Shown: in pieces, positions 1-5,703 of the stretch
Position numbering within the stretch: the stretch's first letter is position 1
Layout: each line of letters begins with the position of its first letter
NCBI GenBank assembly: GCA_013372965.1
Contig: JABXIR010000300.1
Span: 1 to 8,020 of the forward strand
Reading direction: 5' to 3'
Source: Gammaproteobacteria bacterium
GTDB taxonomy: Bacteria; Pseudomonadota; Gammaproteobacteria; Pseudomonadales; DSM-25080
Length of the DNA stretch: 8,020 nt
The notes under the pieces: model-generated
Database searches by the model: none
What the model was told of the DNA's origin: nothing
What the model saw: only the letters and a program-made list of their open reading frames with translations
Translations under genes and position numbers: made by a program

Positions 1-44
1 CGACCACGCTTAAGCGTTACTCAGAGCTGCTAAAAGACGCATGA
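1..44 (+). CDS. 3' end of an upstream gene (partial, unidentified)
   Basis: Reading from base 3, the frame gives TTLKRYSELLKDA followed by TGA at 42–44. This stop overlaps the ATG at 41–43 of the next gene in the classic ATGA arrangement, which suggests a translationally coupled upstream gene on the same strand. Thirteen residues are too few to identify a family. A second frame, starting at base 1, is also open until TAA at 31–33, so the choice of frame rests on the coupling geometry and is inference. Confidence 0.5.
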   Translation, partial: TTLKRYSELLKDA

Positions 45-835
45 AGATAGCCATAATCGGTAAGGGTAAACTGGGCTCTGCACTCGATGCCCTATGCCGT
101 CGTTACGAGCACAATGTCGTATTACTAGCGCGTGATTGGCGTGACTCACTGAGTGAACTCAATGATGTCGATCTAATTGTCATCGCGGTTAATGATGCCG
201 CGATTTCTCGACTTGCGACTGAACTGGCAACCGTATTAACGTCACGTAGTATCAACGTGATCCATTGTTCGGGATCTCAGGCAAGCGAGTGCGCGCTACA
301 CGCGCTCCGAACCATTGGCATCAGTACTGCGTCGGCTCACCCAGTTTTCGCTTTCTCTAGTGTCGAACATTCCCTGAGCGCATTTGCAGGCAGCTATACT
401 GTGATCGAAGGTGAGTCACGTGCCACCGAAATGGCGGACCGGCTTTTCACATCACTGGGTGCAAAGACACGGGTTACAGAATCGCTAAACAAACATCAGT
501 ATCACTCGTCTACCGTGATCGCATCCAACCTTGTCGTCGCTCAACTGTCGACCGCCATTGAACTGGCGACAAGGTCTGGTCTCGACAAAGAGGACGCGCA
601 GGAGCTCCTCTGTCAGCTGGCCATCAACAACCTACGATCTATTGCTAACAGTTCACCCGAGCGTGCACTAACGGGTCCTATTAGCCGCGGTGATGTCGAC
701 ACCATTAGCGCACACTTGTCATCATTGAATTCAACAGAAGTAGAGACATACAAAACACTGTCGAGAGTCGCGTTAACACTCGCAAAGAATCTGACTTCAG
801 AGCAAATAGAACAATTAAAGAGCTTACTGACGTGA
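41..835 (+). CDS. DUF2520 / Rossmann-like NAD(P)-binding protein
   Basis: This 264-residue protein has the layout of the DUF2520 family, related to ketopantoate/pyrroline-carboxylate-type reductases and 6-phosphogluconate-dehydrogenase-like folds. The N-terminus MKIAIIGKGKLGSAL carries a GxGxxG-like dinucleotide-binding loop (residues 7–12). DLIVIAVND (44–52) matches the strand-and-turn typical after the Rossmann sheet. HCSG (75–78) and HPVFAF (100–105) are the conserved middle-domain motifs. The helical C-terminal domain begins near YHSSTVIASN (154–163) and includes TGPISRGD (211–218), a hallmark of the family. The substrate is unknown for most members, so dehydrogenase activity is inference. 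The start at 41 places the glycine loop at the usual distance and overlaps the preceding stop. The gene is coupled through GTGA to the thioesterase-like gene downstream, suggesting a shared metabolic role. Confidence 0.85.
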   Translation: MKIAIIGKGKLGSALDALCRRYEHNVVLLARDWRDSLSELNDVDLIVIAVNDAAISRLATELATVLTSRSINVIHCSGSQASECALHALRTIGISTASAHPVFAFSSVEHSLSAFAGSYTVIEGESRATEMADRLFTSLGAKTRVTESLNKHQYHSSTVIASNLVVAQLSTAIELATRSGLDKEDAQELLCQLAINNLRSIANSSPERALTGPISRGDVDTISAHLSSLNSTEVETYKTLSRVALTLAKNLTSEQIEQLKSLLT

Positions 836-1260
836 CACCACTTCAACGCATTTTCGAACAATCAATCGAACAAATCGATCACCTGTCTAACCTGAAAATA
901 CGACCCATTAACGACCTACCTGATCGTTCCGAGTTCGAACTACCCTTGCCCGGAAACCAAAACCACAAAGGAAGCATGTTCGGCGGGAGCATTGCGATGT
1001 CAATTACCGCGGCGGGTTGGATGCATACCGCCAGGTACTGCACACAACATGACTCATTGCCAACGCTTGTCGTTCGCCACCAACACATTGACTTTATTGC
1101 ACCGCAGACCACGAATGCGCGGCTAACAGTAGTTACGGTCGAGAGGTTCTTAAACGACCGACAACAGGAGGTGTTCAAACTTTCGGCAAGTTGCGAAGAT
1201 CAACACGGCGCCGTGTGTGCGAGAGCTAATCTCGAGTTCCGTCTACTCGATCTCAGATAA
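832..1260 (+). CDS. YiiD C-terminal-type hotdog thioesterase-like protein
   Basis: This 142-residue protein resembles the C-terminal domain of YiiD, a putative thioesterase with the hotdog fold. The best marker is NQNHKGSMFGGS (residues 42–53), corresponding to the family's N-x-N-x-K-G-[TS]-x-F-G-G-S motif, which starts the central hotdog helix; AGW (61–63) follows. The later HIDFIAPQTTNARL (85–98) fits the strand that carries 'Y/F-x-x-P' in these proteins. Unlike E. coli YiiD there is no N-terminal acetyltransferase domain, so it is a stand-alone domain. It starts at GTG (832), whose last two bases plus the next A form the TGA of the preceding gene; AAAGAG at 817–822 could serve as its ribosome binding site. 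Thioester substrates cannot be read from the sequence. The 3' end overlaps the convergent DksA-like gene by 18 bp. Confidence 0.8.
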   Translation: MTPLQRIFEQSIEQIDHLSNLKIRPINDLPDRSEFELPLPGNQNHKGSMFGGSIAMSITAAGWMHTARYCTQHDSLPTLVVRHQHIDFIAPQTTNARLTVVTVERFLNDRQQEVFKLSASCEDQHGAVCARANLEFRLLDLR

Positions 1261-1584
1261 GCATTCGACGCAACACTCGCATTCCGGTACTAACTTCAAT
1301 CGTGCCGTTGGAATATCATCATCACAGCGTTCACAGAGACCATATTCACCCGTCTCTAACTTACGTAGCGCTTTCTTAACCAACAAAATGTCAACCGCAA
1401 TTTGGCGTTGATGGGCAAGCCCGAGCTGTTGATCCTGCATTGCCTCGACACGACTAACGCGACCAACAGCAGTCTGGTCGAGCACAACCGTCTGAGCGTG
1501 ATTACTGGTGAGTTCGAGTGCCCGATCGAGTTCAGAAAGTTTTGTCACGAGTCGCTCTCGAATGTCATTTAGTTGTAGGTTCAT
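1243..1584 (-). CDS. TraR/DksA-family zinc-finger protein (short, DksA-like)
   Basis: The 113-residue protein has a helical N-terminal half and a C-terminal C4 zinc finger. The finger is C84-x2-C87-x17-C105-x2-C108, preceded by GEYGLC and containing I-P-x-A-R-L, as in TraR/DksA proteins. The helical hairpin carries LDQTAVGRVSRVEAMQ (35–50), a signature of the short DksA-like subgroup rather than the D-x-x-D-x-A tip of classical E. coli DksA. Members of the wider family bind the RNA polymerase secondary channel and alter initiation, as with ppGpp and DksA. For this subgroup that role is inference, and the tip difference makes a straight dksA assignment unsafe. Two further cysteines (C102, C104) lie beside the second metal pair. 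The ATG at 1584 is 36 bp from the divergent methyltransferase start. The 3' end overlaps the convergent thioesterase-like gene. Confidence 0.85.
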   Translation of the reverse strand: MNLQLNDIRERLVTKLSELDRALELTSNHAQTVVLDQTAVGRVSRVEAMQDQQLGLAHQRQIAVDILLVKKALRKLETGEYGLCERCDDDIPTARLKLVPECECCVECLSEIE

Positions 1585-1620
1585 TTACAATTGACCCAGA
1601 ATTTTAGGATATCGATCGTT
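1585..1620. promoter_or_regulatory. Divergent intergenic spacer, likely holding promoter elements
   Basis: These 36 bp separate the start codons of two divergent genes and form the largest non-coding stretch in the window. On the plus strand, TACAAT (1586–1591) is one mismatch from the sigma-70 -10 consensus and would start transcription about 20 bases before the methyltransferase ATG; no good -35 is visible upstream. On the minus strand, TAAAAT (1606–1601) could be a -10 for the DksA-like gene, with a poor -35 inside the methyltransferase coding region. These are weak matches read by eye. Confidence 0.3.
1606..1609 (+). promoter_or_regulatory. Ribosome binding site AGGA supporting the ATG at 1621
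   Basis: AGGA lies 11 bases before ATG 1621. It supports this start over the in-frame TTG at 1591, which would add ten residues with no family counterpart and no Shine-Dalgarno at a suitable distance. Confidence 0.45.
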
Positions 1621-2385
1621 ATGACTTCAGAGTATCAGAAAAAACAAGCATTTCTAAAACAAGTGATCAGTGTTTACGGTCGCAAGCCGGTACTCGAAGT
1701 GCTCGAGGATTTCTCACTTGATGTACATAAGCTACATTTGGCCGATTCCAACAAGCCCTCCAAAGCCATTGATGACCTCGTTAAACTTGCGAATGCACGC
1801 AACGTCGAGATTGCTTATCACTCGAAGCAAGCACTGTCACGCATTTCAAAAAATGGCAAACAAGATCAAGGGGTCGTGGTTGACGTACTTAATCAGAAAC
1901 AACTCGACTTATCTCAAAGTGATCTAGCGGGAAAGGTCTATATTGGTCTCGACAACGTCACCAATCCTCAAAATGTTGGAATGATTATTCGGTCGGCAGC
2001 GGCCGCTGGTGTCGATGGCATTATTATCCCGGTCAATGGAAATGCAGCGCTTGGGCCACTCGTTATCAAAAGCAGTGCAGGTACACTCTTCAAGGCCCCT
2101 ATTTTGCGATGCGATTCGAGCGAAGATATGATTGAACGCTGCCAACAGCACAATATTCGCTGCGTGGCGCTCGCTGGCGAAGGTACAACCGATGTGTTCC
2201 AGACATTCAGCTCAGCGCAACCGACTCTCTATATCGTCGGCAATGAGACGGATGGAATTGATACACACATTAAGTCACGTTGTGATCTACTGGCAAAAAT
2301 CAATATGAACAACGGTGTCGAGTCACTCAATGTTGCTGTAGCGGCTTCAGTGGTCGCCTTCGGTGCTGTGAATCACGTTCGTTAA
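1621..2385 (+). CDS. SpoU/TrmH-family RNA 2'-O-methyltransferase
   Basis: From ATG 1621 the product is 254 residues and has the two-part architecture of SpoU (SPOUT class) enzymes, which transfer a methyl group from S-adenosylmethionine to a ribose 2'-OH in rRNA or tRNA. The N-terminal substrate-binding domain starts with YGRKPVLEVL (19–28), as in RlmB-type proteins. The catalytic domain shows all three knot motifs. Motif 1 is NPQNVGMIIRSAAAAG (115–130), with N118 and the catalytic-type R124. Motif 2 is IVGNETDGI (205–213). Motif 3 is the region around INMNNGVESLNVAVAAS (227–243), with N237. Overall it is close in size to RlmB (23S Gm2251). However, the stretch GNAALGPLVIKSSAGTLF (140–157) differs from E. 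coli RlmB as I recall it, so I do not assign the target nucleotide. It is divergent from the DksA-like gene, and its 3' end overlaps convergent trmO by 39 bp. Confidence 0.88.
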   Translation: MTSEYQKKQAFLKQVISVYGRKPVLEVLEDFSLDVHKLHLADSNKPSKAIDDLVKLANARNVEIAYHSKQALSRISKNGKQDQGVVVDVLNQKQLDLSQSDLAGKVYIGLDNVTNPQNVGMIIRSAAAAGVDGIIIPVNGNAALGPLVIKSSAGTLFKAPILRCDSSEDMIERCQQHNIRCVALAGEGTTDVFQTFSSAQPTLYIVGNETDGIDTHIKSRCDLLAKINMNNGVESLNVAVAASVVAFGAVNHVR

Positions 2386-3078
2386 CGTGGCCTGACGTGA
2401 GTTGTCGTCAACACGAAAGCCAACATCGAGATCACATAAACGCACATGATACACACGCTCTGGTTGATCTCGGTGATACGCCGGACGAGGATCAAACGAC
2501 ACCACCTCCTCTATTAGTGACATTTCTACCTCCGATTTGAGCGCGAGAAAAGACGCGACGAATTGCGGTGTCGCAACAACGGTCAGCTTTTGCGGGGCTT
2601 CTTCCGCCCAATCGTGAGACGCACTATTTACCCTATCGACGTAGGGTAAGTACGGTTTGATATCATAAACGGGCGTACCATCGAGTAGGTCAATTCCACC
2701 AACCACCAAATGCGGAGTGGGCTCTAAGTTGACTTCGATTAGCTCGACTACTGACAATCCTAGGCCATTCGGCCGATGCGTTGAACGGGTAGCAAACACC
2801 CCGAGCTTTTCGTTACCGCCCAAACGCGGAGGCCGAGAACTTAAGCGAGTTTGCCCTGGCGGCGCTTTGTGAAACCCCCAAATTAGCCAAATATGAGATG
2901 CTGCTTCTAGACCTGCCAAAGCTTCCGCTTGATTATAGGGTGCATTAAGCCAAATCTTCCCAATCGCCTTACTGACTAAATTGGGCTGCCGGGGTATCCC
3001 AAACTTATCGCGATAAGGCGTTTGCGCCACCGCAATGGGCGTTATTGTTTGCGACTTCGAATCCATCGGAGAATCCAT
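2347..3078 (-). CDS. trmO: TrmO, tRNA t6A37 N6-methyltransferase
   Basis: TrmO (formerly YaeB/TsaA) uses S-adenosylmethionine to methylate N6-threonylcarbamoyladenosine at position 37 of threonine tRNAs, giving m6t6A. The 243-residue product matches the family along its length: PYRDKFGIPRQPNLV (21–35), APYNQAEALAGLE (46–58), RPPRLGGN (82–89), GVFATRSTHRPN (93–104), DLLDGTPVYDIKPY (130–143) and FDPRPAY (195–201). It has the N-terminal beta-barrel cofactor domain and the C-terminal domain expected for a protein of about 235 residues. An in-frame ATG at 3066 (239 residues) is also plausible: GGA lies 7 bases upstream, and its length fits E. coli TrmO better. The start lies inside the preceding small membrane-protein gene (25–37 bp overlap), implying coupling. 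It is the last gene of the smc–zipA–ligA run and converges with the SpoU methyltransferase gene. Confidence 0.94.
   Translation of the reverse strand: MDSPMDSKSQTITPIAVAQTPYRDKFGIPRQPNLVSKAIGKIWLNAPYNQAEALAGLEAASHIWLIWGFHKAPPGQTRLSSRPPRLGGNEKLGVFATRSTHRPNGLGLSVVELIEVNLEPTPHLVVGGIDLLDGTPVYDIKPYLPYVDRVNSASHDWAEEAPQKLTVVATPQFVASFLALKSEVEMSLIEEVVSFDPRPAYHRDQPERVYHVRLCDLDVGFRVDDNSRQATLTNVIHSTEGDH
2374..2389. other. Small perfect inverted repeat at the convergent gene junction
   Basis: CACGTT and AACGTG are perfect inverted copies around a 4-base CGTT loop. The repeat spans the TAA stop of the methyltransferase gene (2383–2385) and its left arm lies inside the 3' end of trmO. It would form the same short stem in transcripts from either strand. 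There is no following T-run, so it is not a convincing intrinsic terminator, and a 6-bp stem can occur by chance. Confidence 0.25.
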
Positions 3079-3263
3079 TGAATAATCATGGCCGTTAGAA
3101 TCGAGGCCGCGACTATCAGGAAGAGAAAGCCTGTTAAAGCAGGCAGTAATTCAGTGAAGGTCTCCGTTGGAACATTCCATATCCGTGCCACTCCCCAAAT
3201 CATAACGGCGCACGCGACAATACCTAGCACTGGGGTTTTATATTTACGTATAAGCTTTTTCAT
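3042..3263 (-). CDS. Small two-helix inner-membrane protein, unrecognised
   Basis: This 73-residue product starts MKKLIRKYKT and has two hydrophobic segments, about residues 11–29 and 42–64. They are separated by a short polar loop (NVPTETFTE, 30–38). The lysine/arginine-rich N-terminus and the C-terminal RWIRSRKQ suggest that both ends face the cytoplasm (positive-inside rule), a hairpin in the inner membrane. I do not recognise the family. I chose ATG 3263 because it overlaps the upstream stop as TAATG and has AAGCGAG a few bases upstream. An in-frame ATG at 3287 would add eight residues (MDARSELL) but has no ribosome binding site and would lie 25 bp inside the preceding gene. The tail overlaps trmO. 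Its place in a packed run of identified genes makes it likely to be real and co-expressed with ligA. Confidence 0.7.
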   Translation of the reverse strand: MKKLIRKYKTPVLGIVACAVMIWGVARIWNVPTETFTELLPALTGFLFLIVAASILTAMIIQWILRWIRSRKQ

Positions 3264-3685
3264 TAATAACTCGCTTCGTGCGTCCATTCACATTGAACAC
3301 GAATATTTGGATCTCCTGGCTTGTGAAAATCGCCGTCGGGAGTCCAGACAAAGCTGTGCGTACCGCGAAGTTCCGTTTCTAGGTGAACCACTGCAGACGT
3401 CCAATACATTTGCGTCAACAAGGTTTCAAACTGGGCGACCCAATTGTCCCACTCGTATTCAACGCCCTCATAGCTCGAGCCGAAGTGTACGACTTCCGTC
3501 AGAAAGTTCCCTTTTGGCTGCTGAAAGTCAGGGACCGCAAACATCTCACGATTTAAGAACTGGAAATGTTCAGCAGCGGGCAAATGAGCCAGCGCATTTC
3601 GGTTGTGCTCGCGACGCTGAGCATCGATGAGGTCACTGGTATCAGTGATACAACCGTAGACAATTGATTCGTTCGTTAAAGACAT
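3263..3685 (-). CDS. Conserved-looking hypothetical soluble protein downstream of ligA
   Basis: This is a 140-residue protein with no signal peptide or membrane segment. It is rich in aromatic residues in its second half: VVHFGSSYEGVEYEWDNW (65–82), then YWTSAVVHLETELRG (94–108) and SFVWTPDG (111–118). The two Trp/Tyr/His-rich blocks and an amphipathic helix between them (83–95) look like a compact alpha/beta fold. I do not recognise a named family and see no metal-binding or catalytic pattern that I would defend. Its ATG abuts the ligA stop with no gap (TAG then ATG), and a GGGG run in the end of ligA could be its ribosome binding site. The one-base TAATG junction to the next gene indicates coupling. 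In E. coli the slot after ligA is taken by ypeB, which this does not resemble in length or sequence. Confidence 0.8.
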   Translation of the reverse strand: MSLTNESIVYGCITDTSDLIDAQRREHNRNALAHLPAAEHFQFLNREMFAVPDFQQPKGNFLTEVVHFGSSYEGVEYEWDNWVAQFETLLTQMYWTSAVVHLETELRGTHSFVWTPDGDFHKPGDPNIRVQCEWTHEASY

Positions 3686-5701
3686 CTAAACCCCGTACTC
3701 GCCAAACAGTTCTATTAATTGTGATTCATCACGAACTTCGACACCTAATTGCTGCGCTTTCGTGAGCTTCGAACCCGCATTTTCTCCAGCATACAATACA
3801 TCGGTCTTCGCCGATACAGAGCCGGATACTTTCGCTCCCAATCTCTGCAGCTTAGCCTTTGCGTCACTACGACTCATTGTCGACAGCGTGCCGGTTAACA
3901 CGATGGTTAAATTCTCCAGCGGTGTTTCCACCTCTTCGAGCTTCGCTTGTTCCGCAATCTGGATATCGACGCCCAGTAAATCGTCGATGAGCTGGCGTGT
4001 CGCCGGTAAACTAAAGAAATCAACGATATGGTTGGCGACAATTTGACCGACATCCGGAATCTTTAGCAATAACTCACGGTCTGCCGCCAATAAAGAAGCT
4101 AAGTCGCCGAAGTAATTCGCCAGAGACAACGCGGTAGCCTCGCCCACCTCACGAATTCCGAGCGCGTAAATAAAACGTGCGAGTGTGACTTCCCGAGCCA
4201 CATCGATCGCGTTAACGACTTTTGTAGCTGACTTAAGGCCCATTCGGTCGAGGGACGCGATATCGTCAATCGTAAGGCGAAAGATGTCTGCAAATGAGTG
4301 CAGTTTATCGGCATCCACAAGCGCAGCGACCAGCTTATCGCCAAGCCCTTCGATATCGAAGGCCTTACGTGACGCGAAATGTATTAATGCGGCTTTGCGC
4401 TGGGCCTTGCATGCCACGCCGCCAATACAGCGTGCGACGGCGAAATTAGGATCTCGTTCAACCGGCGATCCGCATACAGGGCAATGTGTGGGTAATTCTG
4501 GTACGGCACCTCGCTCACCATGAAGTGGTGCGGCGGCCGCAGCGACCTGAGGAATCACATCTCCTGCCCTACGAATAACAACACGATCACCAATGTGAAT
4601 GCCCAATCGTTCAATTTCGTCCATGTTGTGCAGTGTCGCATTTGACACCGTCACACCGCCAACAAAAACCGGCTCAAGACGCGCGACCGGAGTAAGAGCT
4701 CCCGTACGCCCTACTTGAAATTCAATGTCGAGTAGCGTGGTGGTCTCTTCCTGAGCAGGAAATTTCCGCGCTATCGCCCATCGCGGTGCCCGGGCAATGA
4801 AACCAAGCGTGGTTTGCTGTGAAAATGAGTCAACTTTGTAGACAATTCCGTCGATGTCGAAGATCAAATCATCACGTTGCGACAATGTGCGCTCATAAAA
4901 TGCTTTCAATTCGTCGATGCCAGTACATTTGGCGGTTGCATGGTTGATAGTAAAACCAAAAGACTCGAGCCCAAGCAGTAGATCGTAGTGAGAGGAAACC
5001 ACAAATTCGTCGCTGTATACACCGACACTGTAGGCGTAGAAAGCAAGCGGTCGTTTCGCGGTCAGTCGGGGATCTAACTGACGCAAACTACCTGCTGCCG
5101 CGTTTCGAGGATTAACGAAGGTTTTCTCCCCCAGTTCACGCGCACGGTCGTTGTATGCCTCGAAGCCACGCTTCGGCATCACGACTTCACCGCGCACTTC
5201 TAACCGTGCTGGAATGGAGTCTCCGAGAAGTCTGAGGGGCACGTTTTTAATTGTTTTCACGTTCGAGGTAATGTCCTCGCCCGTTTGGCCGTCGCCACGT
5301 GTCGCTGCACGAACAAGCACCCCATTCTCGTAAAGGATACTTGCCGCTACGCCATCGAGTTTATATTCGGCGCAAATTTGGACGTCACCGTCGGTACCCA
5401 AGCCCTCTTGGCAGCGTTTATAGAAATCTTCTACCTCAGTGTCCGTAAATGCATTGGACAAACTGAGCATGGGCAATTCATGTTCAATCTGCGTAAAGCC
5501 GGATAGAGCGACATCACCCACGCGCTGCGTCGGCGAATCAGGACGGATTGCTAACGGTTGGGCCTCCTCCATACCTTCGAGCTCTCGATAGAGTCGATCG
5601 TACTCGGCGTCGGAAGCTAATGGCTGGTCAAGAGTGTAATACGCTCGTGCAAGCTCGTTAAGATAGTCAACGAGCTCATCATAATTGAAAGAGTCTTGCA
5701 T
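3686..5701 (-). CDS. ligA: NAD+-dependent DNA ligase LigA
   Basis: LigA seals nicks between Okazaki fragments and in repair, using NAD+ to form a ligase-AMP intermediate. At 671 residues it has the same length as E. coli LigA. Domain Ia lies at about 1–70 (YYTLDQPLASDAEYDRLYREL for NMN binding). The adenylation domain has the nucleotide-accepting lysine in KLDG (K114), RGDGQTGEDIT (135–145), NPRNAAAGSLRQLDP (197–211), DIDGIVYKV (282–290) and ARKFPAQE (311–318). The OB domain includes VGRTGALTPVA (330–340). The zinc finger uses C407, C410, C425 and C431, the helix-hairpin-helix region spans about 440–590, and a BRCT domain starts near 594 (LTGTLSTMSR). All key residues are present. The ATG is 2 bp after the zipA stop, with GAAGAA (5710–5715) 8 bases upstream as ribosome binding site. 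The ligA stop directly abuts the next gene. Confidence 0.98.
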   Translation of the reverse strand: MQDSFNYDELVDYLNELARAYYTLDQPLASDAEYDRLYRELEGMEEAQPLAIRPDSPTQRVGDVALSGFTQIEHELPMLSLSNAFTDTEVEDFYKRCQEGLGTDGDVQICAEYKLDGVAASILYENGVLVRAATRGDGQTGEDITSNVKTIKNVPLRLLGDSIPARLEVRGEVVMPKRGFEAYNDRARELGEKTFVNPRNAAAGSLRQLDPRLTAKRPLAFYAYSVGVYSDEFVVSSHYDLLLGLESFGFTINHATAKCTGIDELKAFYERTLSQRDDLIFDIDGIVYKVDSFSQQTTLGFIARAPRWAIARKFPAQEETTTLLDIEFQVGRTGALTPVARLEPVFVGGVTVSNATLHNMDEIERLGIHIGDRVVIRRAGDVIPQVAAAAAPLHGERGAVPELPTHCPVCGSPVERDPNFAVARCIGGVACKAQRKAALIHFASRKAFDIEGLGDKLVAALVDADKLHSFADIFRLTIDDIASLDRMGLKSATKVVNAIDVAREVTLARFIYALGIREVGEATALSLANYFGDLASLLAADRELLLKIPDVGQIVANHIVDFFSLPATRQLIDDLLGVDIQIAEQAKLEEVETPLENLTIVLTGTLSTMSRSDAKAKLQRLGAKVSGSVSAKTDVLYAGENAGSKLTKAQQLGVEVRDESQLIELFGEYGV

Positions 5702-5703
5702 GC

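Noticed and set aside
613..861. Minus-strand open frame of 82 codons
   Set aside because: It is antisense to the DUF2520 gene and the start of the thioesterase-like gene, both supported by family motifs; nothing recognisable on this strand.
1591..1620. TTG start giving a ten-residue longer SpoU methyltransferase
   Set aside because: The rarer start codon lacks a spaced ribosome binding site, whereas ATG 1621 has AGGA 11 bases upstream and matches the usual N-terminal position of the YGRKPV motif.
2401..2412. Second small inverted repeat GTTG-TCGT-CAAC inside trmO
   Set aside because: A 4-bp stem within coding sequence is expected by chance and has no T-run.
3088..3630. Plus-strand open frame of 180 codons
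   Set aside because: It lies fully antisense to the two coupled minus-strand genes, has low-complexity Arg/Ser-rich content typical of a shadow frame, and shows no recognisable motif.
4185..4523. Plus-strand open frame of 112 codons antisense to ligA
   Set aside because: It is a shadow of the ligA zinc-finger and helix-hairpin-helix coding sequence; the Ser/Ala/Thr-rich product has no family resemblance.
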